From Eutreptiella sp. 'Long Island Sound 2002' (taxonomy: Eukaryota > Euglenozoa > Euglenophyceae > Eutreptiales > Eutreptiaceae), in contig OZ038384.1 of NCBI GenBank assembly GCA_964036045.1, positions 62,717,355-62,781,354 of the forward strand: a DNA stretch of 64,000 bases, given 5' to 3'. The translations under genes and the position numbers were made by a program. The notes under the pieces are model-generated. The model was not told the DNA's origin. It was given only the letters and a program-made list of their open reading frames with translations, and did not search any database. This document shows positions 45,031 to 55,679 of this stretch, in pieces. Numbering within the stretch: position 1 is the first letter of the stretch; the number at the start of each line of letters is the position of its first letter.

Positions 45031-46055
45031 GACAGTGAGGGAATAGTGAATGGCGAGCATGCATGGCAACCAAATGTGATTTCCCTTTGGTACAACCCAC
45101 AGGGCTAAGCAATGGCTCCTATGCTGACGTAGATGAGGCAGTTTGAGAACATTGCCTGGCTTTGTGTTTGCGCTGCCATTGCTTCATTGCCCACATCGCA
45201 CTCATATCATGTTTGTGACCTAACGAGGTATGGGGGAAATTTCATCCGGTTTCAAATTGGATGGTTGCCCATGTCATGTGTCTCGTTATGGGCAGATGAA
45301 ATATCACACACACAACACACACCACACGCACTCAGTGGAATGTACCAATGTGCATTGCAACGCGCGTTGCATGGCAACCCAAAGAGCCGGCTTAGGCAAT
45401 GTCCTAGAAACACTTGGTGGCAACAATCTCCCAAACAGCTGTATTTGCACTTTTGAACCCACAATGGTTGATTTCATTGCTGTCGCTGTGCTTTCGTGTG
45501 ATTTGGCATTGATGAAATTTTTCCCTAGAGCTCGGTTAGGCTTGCCAAGCAACAAATTGTGACCCTACATGCCTTTTACTCAAGATAATCTTCCGGAGGG
45601 TGCAAAAAGTGCCCCTGAATAGCCATATTTGCACTTTTGAAGCCACAAATGTGGATTAGAGTGATTTCGTTGTGATTTCGTCGTGATTACCAACCTGAGT
45701 GATTTGTGGAACCCAACAAGATAACTCCATGCATGCACACACATTTGCATTTGCATATTGATGGTATGTTGGGTGAATTGTATGGGAATGCTTAAATTCG
45801 ACCCAGTGGTGGAGGACAGAAGCAACCGTTAGGGAGCTTGTGGGTCCATGCTTGAAATATCATAGTTGAAATATCGCAGAGGAAATATCACAGTTGTGTC
45901 GGTCATTTTTTGCCCGCCTGTCCCATCTCTCCATTCAAGTGGTGGTTTGGCTTGCCGTTGTGGTGGTTGATAATTCTGCTGCGGTTGCAATCCATGATGC
46001 ATGATGCATGATGCTCCACTTCTCTTCTCAAAGCAATGTTGTCTATCCCGCAAAT
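45031..46055. other. Non-coding DNA of the duplicated unit
   Basis: No convincing gene. A TTTGCACTTTTGAA block recurs near 45443 and 45628, about 185 bp apart. Weak ORFs of up to 110 codons lack recognisable features. The same DNA is at 51778-52802. Confidence 0.4.
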
Positions 46056-46058
46056 TGG

Positions 46059-46175
46059 CGGTACTCTTCCAGTGTTGGCAAGGGAGCAACTGTGCATGTG
46101 GCTGCTGTGTTGGAGTTCCTGAGCAATGAGATGTTGGAGCTTGCGGCCAACGCATCAAGAGAAAACAAGAAGTAG
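46059..46175 (+). pseudogene. Histone H2A fragment (copy 1)
   Basis: About 38 codons match the H2A histone-fold core: [10 protein letters not shown], then [20 protein letters not shown], then RENKK, where H2A has RY-x-RVG-x-GA, AAVLEYL-x-x-E, LELAGNA and DNKK. A TAG (46173-46175) follows NKK where H2A continues with TRI-PRH; after it the frame still reads CITPRLL. Upstream and downstream H2A sequence is missing. It looks like a captured exon or retro-fragment carried by the repeat unit, not a working histone gene. Confidence 0.7.
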
Positions 46176-46609
46176 CAATGTATCACGCCTCGGCTCTTGA
46201 TGGTATGCACTGTGTGCCCCGTGCACATCCCATGTTGCACGCACGCACCAACTGTGCACACTGCGCGCACGCATTGTGCACACTGCATGCACGCACGCAT
46301 GCACAATATCAGTGTGTCACAATATTAGTGCCTTCTGTCTGCTGAGAGTTTCAGCGAAAATCTCTGGGTCTGGGTGACAGAACACCTTCGCTGTTTGTCC
46401 GTTCCCGACTCAGATTATGTCTTTTTGACACTGTGGAGCTTTTGCTCGTGCCTTTGGCATTGCGTTTTGCACTGTGCACACTGCACGCACACATTGTGCA
46501 CGCTGCACGCACGCGGCAGAGGTGGGGCATGCATGCGTTGTGCGTGCCCTGTGCATGCTTTGTGCATGTTGGGGGGGCTTCGGGGCACAGGGCGGGTGTG
46601 TATCCAAGC

Positions 46610-46740
46610 ATTCCGAAATGATGCCATGAACGACGCCAGCCAAGTGGCCCTTCACGACCTTGAAATGGAGAGAGATGGGAAAGGGTTTTAGGGATGGGTT
46701 AAGGAAGCCAAAACCTTCCTCGAGTACACGAAGTATGCAC
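46610..46740 (+). pseudogene. Exon-like fragment, unknown gene (copy 1)
   Basis: Between two minisatellite patches a plus frame reads AFRNDAMNDASQVALHDLEM, then after one stop (TAG near 46689) GWVKEAKTFLEYTKY. Composition is normal and AG precedes the start. I do not recognise the family. Duplicated near 53357-53487. Confidence 0.35.
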
Positions 46741-47090
46741 GCACGCACGGTGCACACTGCACGCACGCATTGTGCACACTGCGCGCATCTTATTCTCTTG
46801 GCCATCGCCTCTTAACCCATTTTTTTTTGTGGGGTGGACTCGATGCAAGGCATGCTGGAACGGCGCGTTCCGGACTGCAGATGCAGCAAATTCTGCGATC
46901 GCTTTGCGATAAATAGGGTGCCACGTGGGGGCGAAGACACTCGTTCAAGTCATCCTCCAAAAACTGACCCACTGTGAGCACTCCTGCCCGAATGAGCGCT
47001 GGCGCAAAAGGAAAATTGAAGTCTGTTCATTGCGAAAGGCGGCATTGTGACAGACACGCTGATGAGCTTTGCATCCCCTTCTGTGCATCA

Positions 47091-47219
47091 CACAGGGCCA
47101 GTCGCCGATACATGTTGCCGTCGGTTCATATGCCGCCGTTGAGGCGTTGAGGCCGGATGACGCCTTGGTATTGAGGATGCAAGAGGCCTTGGCGGCATTC
47201 CTCCCCCTCCTGTTCAAGG
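47091..47219 (+). pseudogene. Exon-like fragment, unknown gene (copy 1)
   Basis: A plus open stretch reads GQSPIHVAVGSYAAVEALRP and on to AFLPLLFK. It is preceded by CACACAG and followed by GTGCCG, so it could be an internal exon. Family not recognised. Duplicated at 53838-53966. A minus frame nearby (46981-46790) has an LIRAGVLTVGQFLED-like stretch seen in LINE polyproteins, but it is too short to call. Confidence 0.35.
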
Positions 47220-47324
47220 TGCCGCGTGTCCAAGATACAACATGTGCATGTACCGCATTATTTTGGGACCTGGCTACAAGGGTACTGTTTCATGGGAATC
47301 AGTAACATCAAGAATGTGCTGAAG

Positions 47325-47904
47325 CTGCATTTGACGCTCTCTGGATTGCAATCCTTGGATTCATGACACTGGTGCTGCTGGCAGACACAGAGAGGGAGCC
47401 CCTGCTGGAGCACGTTGAGTGGGGCACCCTCTTGTTCTTTGCAGCACTCTTTGTGCTCATGCACGGTCTCGAAAAGCTTGGGCTCATTGAGTGGATTGGA
47501 AATGTTGTGGTTACGATCATTGAAGCGGTACGTTGTTGCATTGTGCATTGGTTATCAAGGCAGTAGGAATACGTAATGCCACCGCATGCAGGGATTCCAT
47601 TTCATGCGAAAAAGTTGCATGGCCGCAACACGTGACAGAATACAGTGATCAGTCTGTGGGTCTCACTGTTTTTTGAATTTTGTTTTGTGCAAGCAGGAAT
47701 CCAGTTTCTGCCACCCTCGGTACCTACCCCCTGTGATGCGCGGTCGCTGGCATGGCGGTAAGTGAGTCCCTCACTGCCTCTCACAACACATTCCAACTTT
47801 TCATCCCTAGGAAAAGCGATGGCGGCAGTGGTTGCTATCATGGCAACCATTATGACAGCTTTTTTGATATTTGGGCAAATGGTTACGGCAGCGTCGATTG
47901 CAGG
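47325..47904 (+). pseudogene. P-protein/OCA2-like (CitMHS-type) transporter fragment, three exons (copy 1)
   Basis: Exon 1 (47325-47527) encodes WIAILGFMTLVLLAD, then EHVEWGTLLFFAALFVLM and LGLIEWIGN, strongly like the ion-transporter domain of OCA2/P proteins. It ends at GCG before GTACGT. Exon 2 (47697-47757) follows a T-rich tract and GCAAGCAG and ends before GTAAGTGAG. Exon 3 (47811-47904) follows TCATCCCTAG and encodes a membrane segment (GKAMAAVVAIMATIMTAFL). Exons join in frame (phases 0 and 1). Such proteins are polytopic anion or proton-coupled transporters of internal membranes. Only about 120 residues remain of a family usually over 400 long, so this is a captured gene piece with its introns. 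Confidence 0.65.
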
Positions 47905-48340
47905 GTGGCGTTAACGCAACCAAATGGGGGATGGGGGCTTGATGAAAATGTTTGTAGTGTGCACGCACGCACTGTGCACGCTGCACGCCCGCATTGTGCA
48001 AACTGCACGCACGCACTGTGCACGCTGCACGCCCGCATTGTGCAAACTGGACGCACGCACTGTGCACACTGCACGCCGGCACTGTGCACACGGCACGCAC
48101 GCATTGTGCAAACTGCACGCATGCACTGTGCACGCTGCACGCACGCATTGTGCACGCTGCACGCACGCATTGTACACACTGCACGCACTCATCGTCGCCC
48201 GCATTGTGCACACTGCACGCACACACTGTGAACATTTGCACTGTGCGCATGCAAGCATTCCGCACACTTCACACACGCACTGTGAACATGCGCACTGTGC
48301 ACACCGTACGCATGCACTGTGCACACTGCACTGTCTTTGG
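47905..48340. repeat. 22-bp minisatellite (copy 1)
   Basis: Units of GTGCACNCTGCACGCACGCATT type are repeated about 14 times between 47953 and 48340, with shorter patches at about 46245-46300, 46470-46515 and 46735-46790. Cys/His/Ala/Thr-rich ORFs on both strands here are translations of the repeat. CA/TG alternation and inner GTGCAC palindromes could favour Z-DNA or hairpins. Confidence 0.9.
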
Positions 48341-48344
48341 GCAG

Positions 48345-48545
48345 GACCTCTGTATTTACTGATTTTTGTTGGCCATACCTGGGAACATTCTCTATGGGGC
48401 ATCCGTTCTGGCCTACTCCATGGAGGCCTCCTGGATCTGAAAACAAATCCCACTTCTATTGGGGAGCATGGAGACCGTGGTCTTTAATTTAATTCTGGTG
48501 TTTCAGATCATCTTGTTTGGCAAGCCGTCGAGCAAACCTCTGCTA
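48345..48545 (+). pseudogene. PQ-loop transporter fragment (copy 1)
   Basis: After CTTTGGGCAG a frame reads LCIY, TGA, FLLAIPGNILYGASVLAYSM, then WI, TGA (48438-48440), KQIPLLLGSMETVVFNLILV and FQIILFG. The spacing GN-x-x-Y-x-x-S followed by P-x-LLGS-x-x-T-x-x-F matches the second PQ-loop and last helices of lysosomal or vacuolar amino-acid exporters (PQLC2/Ypq-type). Two in-frame TGA codons mark it as a pseudogene piece. The open DNA after it (frame from 48550, 122 codons) continues in unknown coding-like sequence. Confidence 0.6.
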
Positions 48546-48549
48546 GCCA

Positions 48550-48842
48550 GTGCATACAGTCCAATGCAGTATGAGTATTGGCCTTGGGTGCAGGAATGCT
48601 GTGCTCCTTGGAGGAGGGAGGGACCCCATGGGGCAAATGCATTACTCAGTGCAGGCACTGCTCAGTGCACAATTTGGCCCAGAATTTCATGCTCAAGTTG
48701 TTGCTCTTTCCAAATGTCCTCAAATGATCAGTCAACATGTGCGGACCATGGTGCACACAGGGATGGATGCAGGTTCTGTATTTCTCAAGGTGGTCCCCTT
48801 CTCCACAAGGAAGACGTCTTGGGCATCATTTGTTGCGTTTGA
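48550..48842 (+). pseudogene. Unknown ORF fragment after the PQ-loop piece (copy 1)
   Basis: A plus frame of mixed composition (for example QALLSAQFGPEFHAQVVALS and VFLKVVPFSTRKTSWASFVAF) runs from 48550 to a C tract near 48860. No family recognised. It could be another captured fragment. Duplicate at 55297-55589. Confidence 0.35.
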
Positions 48843-48934
48843 AAAAAAGATTATCCAAAGCCCCCCCCCCATATTTCAGGCTGTACCATGGGTCCAAAAT
48901 GTTGCCTTTGCCCCCTGAACAACAGGTCAGGGAC

Positions 48935-49411
48935 CCCCCTCCCCTATTTTGAGGGTGCTGGATGCGAAAAAACAGATTGTAGGGACACACAGATCGTGAC
49001 TCACACAATTTGCAACATCCGTATGCACCAAAATCTGCCGTTTTTCCATGATAAAACGGCCAAAAATGGCCGTTTTTCGGTCAAAAATTGAGTTTGTTGG
49101 CCTCAGACAAGCAGTTGAAGACCCCCCCCTATTTTGAGGGTGCTGGATGTGAAAAAGCAAGTTGTAGTCACACACAGGTCACGCAAACACAATTTACAGC
49201 ATCCGTATGCACCAAAATTTGCCATTTTTCATGAAAAAAACGGCCAACAATGGCCATTTTTTGGTCAAAAGTTGGGATTTTTGGGCTCTCCCCTATTTTG
49301 AGGGCGCTGGATGCGAAAAAGCAGATTGTAGGGACACACAGATCACGCAAACACAATTTACAGCATCCGTACGCACCAAAATATGCCATTTTTCATGAAA
49401 ACCGGCGAAAG
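48935..49411. repeat. Satellite family 2, three units (copy 1)
   Basis: Units start CCCCCTATTTTGAGGGTGCTGGATG at about 48945, 49130 and 49292. Each has ACACACAGATC, CAGCATCCGTATGCACCAAAA and a hairpin of AAACGGCC with GGCCGTTT type. The array is cut at 49411 by the start of duplication copy 2. Confidence 0.9.
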
Positions 49412-49707
49412 TTCGCAGTTGGAAGCAAAGTAAAGGCATGAGCGTGTCCCCGAGATCAATATCTTGCTGCTTACCTAAAAAAATCCAGATTGGCAGGCAC
49501 AGATTTTGAGAAATTCACACTTTTCTAGCCAAAAACCACTCTGTTTCATGGTTTTAGGGTCTATGGAGGCCATGTAGAGGGCCTTACAGGGATGGAAGAG
49601 GTGGTATAGAGGTGCTATATGAACAAATTGTCATCACCATTGGTAGAAGCCTACATGACAAGCGATGTTTTGCCTTTATTCTAGGCTATTCATCCCTTTC
49701 TCATGCA

Positions 49708-50953
49708 CCATGGGGCCGAATATCCATATGGTTCATGGGTAGGGTTTTGATCACCTATCACCGTCCACACACATGTTTGGGGCTTGGGTTGGTATTGTAT
49801 GCATTTGAATGATAACAACTACATAAAATATGATACTATGTGCATAAGAATGGGATGAACAATGAACATTTGAGGTGTTTTTGGCCCTATTTTGCACCGT
49901 TTGTGGTCCATTTCCATATGGTTCATAGGTAGGCTTTTGCGTGCCTATCACCGTACACACACATGTTTGGGGCTTAGGTTGTTATTGTAAGCATTTGTAT
50001 GATAGGTGCTACATATAATATGATAGTATGTGCATAAGAATGGGATGAACGATGAACATTTGAGGTGTTTTTGGCCCTATTTTGCACCGTTTGTGGTCCA
50101 ATATCCATATGGTTCATAGGTAGGGTTTTGATCACCTATCACCGTCCACACACATGTTTGGGGCTTGGGTTGGTATTGTATGCATTTGAATGATAATAAC
50201 TACATAAAATATGATAGTATGTGCATAAGAATGGGATGAACGATGAACATTTGAGGTGTTTTTGGCCCTATTTTGCACCGTTTTGTAGTCCATTTCCATA
50301 TGGTTCATAGGTGGGTTTTTGCGTGCCTATCACCGTACACACACATGTTTGGGGCTTAGGTTGTTATTGTAAGCATTTGTATGATAGGTGCTACATATAA
50401 TATGATAGTATGTGCATAAGAATGGGATGAACGATGAAGATTTGAGGTGTTTTTGGCCCTATTTTGCACCGTTTGTGGTCCAATATCCATATGGTTCATA
50501 GGTAGGGTTTTGATCACCTATCACCGTCCACACACATGTTTGGGGCTTGGGTTGGTATTGTATGCATTTGAATGATAAGAACTACATAAACTATGATACT
50601 ACGGGCATAAGAATGGGATGAACGATGTAGATTTGAGGTGTTTTTGGCCCGTTTTTGCACCTTTTGCGCTCCATATCCATATGGTTCATAGGTAGGGTTT
50701 TGATCACCTATCACCGTCCACACACATGTTTGGGGCATAGGATGGTATTGTAAGCATTTGAATGCTGGGTAAGAAATAAAATATGATACTACGGGCACAA
50801 GCATGGGATGAACAATGTAGTTTTGAGGTGTTTTTGGCCCGTTTTTGCACCATTTGTGCTCCATATCCATATGGTTCATAGGTAGGGTTTTGATCACCTA
50901 TCACCGTCCACACACATGTTTGGGGCATAAGATGGTATCATAAGTATTTGAAT
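49708..50953. repeat. Satellite family 1 (copy 2)
   Basis: The duplicate of 41775-43020, with the same seven units in the same order. Confidence 0.95.
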
Positions 50954-50992
50954 GCTAGGTAATTATTACAAAAAATGTGTTCATGCACGGGT

Positions 50993-51065
50993 TTTCTCTG
51001 GGAAAACCGTGTACGTGCACGGTTTTTTGGCCCTCCCTCCCTCCCTCCCTCCCTCTCTCTCTCTT

Positions 51066-51129
<64 letters not shown>

Positions 51130-51325
51130 CGGATGTGCACAATACTTAAGGAATGTACCTCCCAAGTTCTGCCCCAAAAAAATTCCCTTATGTCGAAAAC
51201 CGTGTACGTACACGGTTTTCTCAGAAAAAACCCGTGTAAGTACACGGTTTTTTGGGTCCAGAAAACCGGTGCACGTACACGGTTTTTTTCTATAAAAATT
51301 TCCCTCCCTACACGGTTTTAAATGA
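50993..51325. repeat. Palindrome cluster and CT microsatellite (copy 2)
   Basis: Same array without interruption; the CT tract is 2 nt longer than in copy 1. The intact sequence around 51235-51245 (GTGTAAGTACACGG) is the empty target of the transposon found in copy 1. Confidence 0.9.
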
Positions 51326-52805
51326 AATATGATACTATGTGCACAGGAGTGGGTTGAACAATGTAGATTTGAGGTGTTTTCGGCCCATTTTTGCACCTTT
51401 TGTGGTCCATATCCACGGTGGACAAGTATTGCAAATTTCTTGTCATACCTGACGTTGTTCCACACCACATATAATCATATACAAAGATTGTCTCACTGCC
51501 TTCATGCCATTGTTGCGTGCTTTGTGTGCCAAGAAGAGGTATTTCCTGTGTATTACGCCTTCCGAGGTAGGGTGAGCGAAGGGTGAAAAGACGGTGATCG
51601 AACATGACATTGCTCCACACCACATATTCTAATATACAAAGATTGTCTCACTGCCTTCATGCCCTTGTTGCGTGCTTTTTGTGCCAAGAGGAGGCTTGTC
51701 CTGTGTATTACGCCTTCCTAGGTAGGGTGAGCAAAGGGTGAAAAGACAGTGAACTAAGGGTGAACGAATGGTCAAAAGACAGTGAGGGAATAGTGAATGG
51801 CGAGCATGCATGGCAACCAAATGTGATTTCCCTTTGGTACAACCCACAGGGCTAAGCAATGGCTCCTATGCTGACGTAGATGAGGCAGTTTGAGAACATT
51901 GCCTGGCTTTGTGTTTGCGCTGCCATTGCTTCATTGCCCACATCGCACTCATATCATGTTTGTGACCTAACGAGGTATGGGGGAAATTTCATCCGGTTTC
52001 AAATTGGATGGTTGCCCATGTCATGTGTCTCGTTATGGGCAGATGAAATATCACACACACAACACACACCACACGCACTCAGTGGAATGTACCAATGTGC
52101 ATTGCAACGCGCGTTGCATGGCAACCCAAAGAGCCGGCTTAGGCAATGTCCTAGAAACACTTGGTGGCAACAATCTCCCAAACAGCTGTATTTGCACTTT
52201 TGAACCCACAATGGTTGATTTCATTGCTGTCGCTGTGCTTTCGTGTGATTTGGCATTGATGAAATTTTTCCCTAGAGCTCGGTTAGGCTTGCCAAGCAAC
52301 AAATTGTGACCCTACATGCCTTTTACTCAAGATAATCTTCCGGAGGGTGCAAAAAGTGCCCCTGAATAGCCATATTTGCACTTTTGAAGCCACAAATGTG
52401 GATTAGAGTGATTTCGTTGTGATTTCGTCGTGATTACCAACCTGAGTGATTTGTGGAACCCAACAAGATAACTCCATGCATGCACACACATTTGCATTTG
52501 CATATTGATGGTATGTTGGGTGAATTGTATGGGAATGCTTAAATTCGACCCAGTGGTGGAGGACAGAAGCAACCGTTAGGGAGCTTGTGGGTCCATGCTT
52601 GAAATATCATAGTTGAAATATCGCAGAGGAAATATCACAGTTGTGTCGGTCATTTTTTGCCCGCCTGTCCCATCTCTCCATTCAAGTGGTGGTTTGGCTT
52701 GCCGTTGTGGTGGTTGATAATTCTGCTGCGGTTGCAATCCATGATGCATGATGCATGATGCTCCACTTCTCTTCTCAAAGCAATGTTGTCTATCCCGCAA
52801 ATTGG

Positions 52806-52922
52806 CGGTACTCTTCCAGTGTTGGCAAGGGAGCAACTGTGCATGTGGCTGCTGTGTTGGAGTTCCTGAGCAATGAGATGTTGGAGCTTGCGGCCAACGC
52901 ATCAAGAGAAAACAAGAAGTAG
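52806..52922 (+). pseudogene. Histone H2A fragment (copy 2)
   Basis: Identical position and sequence in the second copy of the duplication; same terminal stop. Confidence 0.7.
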
Positions 52923-54071
52923 CAATGTATCACGCCTCGGCTCTTGATGGTATGCACTGTGTGCCCCGTGCACATCCCATGTTGCACGCACGCACCAACT
53001 GTGCACACTGCGCGCACGCATTGTGCACACTGCATGCACGCACGCATGCACAATATCAGTGTGTCACAATATTAGTGCCTTCTGTCTGCTAAGAGTTTCA
53101 GCGAAAATCTCTGGGTCTGGGTGACAGAACACCTTCGCTGTTTGTCCGTTCCCGACTCAGATTATGTCTTTTTGACACTGTGGAGCTTTTGCTCGTGCCT
53201 TTGGCATTGCGTTTTGCACTGTGCACACTGCACGCACACATTGTGCACGCTGCACGCACGCGGCAGAGGTGGGGCATGCATGCGTTGTGCGTGCCCTGTG
53301 CATGCTTTGTGCATGTTGGGGGGGCTTCGGGGCACAGGGCGGGTGTGTATCCAAGCATTCCGAAATGATGCCATGAACGACGCCAGCCAAGTGGCCCTTC
53401 ACGACCTTGAAATGGAGAGAGATGGGAAAGGGTTTTAGGGATGGGTTAAGGAAGCCAAAACCTTCCTCGAGTACACGAAGTATGCACGCACGCACGGTGC
53501 ACACTGCACGCACGCATTGTGCACACTGCGCGCATCTTATTCTCTTGGCCATCGCCTCTTAACCCATTTTTTTTTGTGGGGTGGACTCGATGCAAGGCAT
53601 GCTGGAACGGCGCGTTCCGGACTGCAGATGCAGCAAATTCTGCGATCGCTTTGCGATAAATAGGGTGCCACGTGGGGGCGAAGACACTCGTTCAAGTCAT
53701 CCTCCAAAAACTGACCCACTGTGAGCACTCCTGCCCGAATGAGCGCTGGCGCAAAAGGAAAATTGAAGTCTGTTCATTGCGAAAGGCGGCATTGTGACAG
53801 ACACGCTGATGAGCTTTGCATCCCCTTCTGTGCATCACACAGGGCCAGTCGCCGATACATGTTGCCGTCGGTTCATATGCCGCCGTTGAGGCGTTGAGGC
53901 CGGATGACGCCTTGGTATTGAGGATGCAAGAGGCCTTGGCGGCGTTCCTCCCCCTCCTGTTCAAGGTGCCGCGTGTCCAAGATACAACATGTGCATGTAC
54001 CGCATTATTTTGGGACCTGGCTACAAGGGTACTGCTTCATGGGAATCAGTAACATCAAGAATGTGCTGAAG

Positions 54072-54651
54072 CTGCATTTGACGCTCTCTGGATTGCAATC
54101 CTTGGATTCATGACACTGGTGCTGCTGGCAGACACAGAGAGGGAGCCCCTGCTGGAGCACGTTGAGTGGGGCACCCTCTTGTTCTTTGCAGCACTCTTTG
54201 TGCTCATGCACGGTCTCGAAAAGCTTGGGCTCATTGAGTGGATTGGAAATGTTGTGGTTACGATCATTGAAGCGGTACGTTGTTGCATTGTGCATTGGTT
54301 ATCAAGGCAGTAGGAATACGTAATGCCACCGCATGCAGGGATTCCATTTCATGCGAAAAAGTTGCATGGCCGCAACACATGACAGAATACAGTGATCAGT
54401 CTGTGGGTCTCACTGTTTTTTGAATTTTGTTTTGTGCAAGCAGGAATCCAGTTTCTGCCACCCTCGGTACCTACCCCCTGTGATGCGCGGTCGCTGGCAT
54501 GGCGGTAAGTGAGTCCCTCACCGCCTCTCACAACACATTCCAATTTTTCATCCCTAGGAAAAGCGATGGCGGCAGTGGTTGCTATCATGGCAACCATTAT
54601 GACAGCTTTTTTGATATTTGGGCAAATGGTTACGGCAGCGTCGATTGCAGG
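54072..54651 (+). pseudogene. P-protein/OCA2-like transporter fragment (copy 2)
   Basis: Same three exons in the second duplication copy. Differences seen lie upstream (TACTGCTTCATGG) or in introns (CACATGAC, TCACCGCC, CAATTTTTC); the coding parts look identical by eye. Confidence 0.65.
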
Positions 54652-55087
54652 GTGGCGTTAACGCAACCAAATGGGGGATGGGGGCTTGATGAAAATGTTT
54701 GTAGTGTGCACGCACGCACTGTGCACGCTGCACGCCCGCATTGTGCAAACTGCACGCACGCACTGTGCACGCTGCACGCCCGCATTGTGCAAACTGGACG
54801 CACGCACTGTGCACACTGCACGCCGGCACTGTGCACACGGCACGCACGCATTGTGCAAACTGCACGCATGCACTGTGCACGCTGCACGCACGCATTGTGC
54901 ACGCTGCACGCACGCATTGTACACACTGCACGCACTCATCGTCGCCCGCATTGTGCACACTGCACGCACACACTGTGAACATTTGCACTGTGCGCATGCA
55001 AGCATTCCGCACACTTCACACACGCACTGTGAACATGCGCACTGTGCACACCGTACGCATGCACTGTGCACACTGCACTGTCTTTGG
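54652..55087. repeat. 22-bp minisatellite (copy 2)
   Basis: Second copy of the 47905-48340 array with the same unit order. Confidence 0.9.
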
Positions 55088-55091
55088 GCAG

Positions 55092-55292
55092 GACCTCTGT
55101 ATTTACTGATTTTTGTTGGCCATACCTGGGAACATTCTCTATGGGGCATCCGTTCTGGCCTACTCCATGGAGGCCTCCTGGATCTGAAAACAAATCCCAC
55201 TTCTATTGGGGAGCATGGAGACCGTGGTCTTTAATTTAATTCTGGTGTTTCAGATCATCTTGTTTGGCAAGCCGTCGAGCAAACCTCTGCTA
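55092..55292 (+). pseudogene. PQ-loop transporter fragment (copy 2)
   Basis: Duplicate of 48345-48545 with the same two stops. Confidence 0.6.
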
Positions 55293-55679
55293 GCCAGTGC
55301 ATACAGTCCAATGCAGTATGAGTATTGGCCTTGGGTGCAGGAATGCTGTGCTCCTTGGAGGAGGGAGGGACCCCATGGGGCAAATGCATTACTCAGTGCA
55401 GGCACTGCTCAGTGCACAATTTGGCCCAGAATTTCATGCTCAAGTTGTTGCTCTTTCCAAATGTCCTCAAATGATCAGTCAACATGTGCGGACCATGGTG
55501 CACACAGGGATGGATGCAGGTTCTGTATTTCTCAAGGTGGTCCCCTTCTCCACAAGGAAGACGTCTTGGGCATCATTTGTTGCGTTTGAAAAAAAGATTA
55601 TCCAAAGCCCCCCCCCCCCATATTTCAGGCTGTACCATGGGTCCAAAATGTTGCCTTTGCCCCCTGAACAACAGGTCAG

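Larger units (their letters stand above)
41479..49411. repeat. Large tandem duplication, copy 1 (with nested transposon)
   Basis: From TTCGCAGTTGGAAGC at 41479 to CCGGCGAAA at 49410 the sequence is repeated directly at 49412-56160. Offsets are constant (7,933, then 7,935 after a 2-nt CT-tract change, then 6,747 after the nested transposon). By eye I find about a dozen substitutions in 6.7 kb, plus C-tract length changes. The copies are therefore about 99.8% identical: a very recent duplication, or two haplotypes wrongly joined in assembly. Confidence 0.9.

Noticed and set aside
47807-48453. Cys/His-rich ORFs up to 187 codons, looking like metal-binding proteins
   Set aside because: Purely the 22-bp minisatellite read in different frames on both strands.
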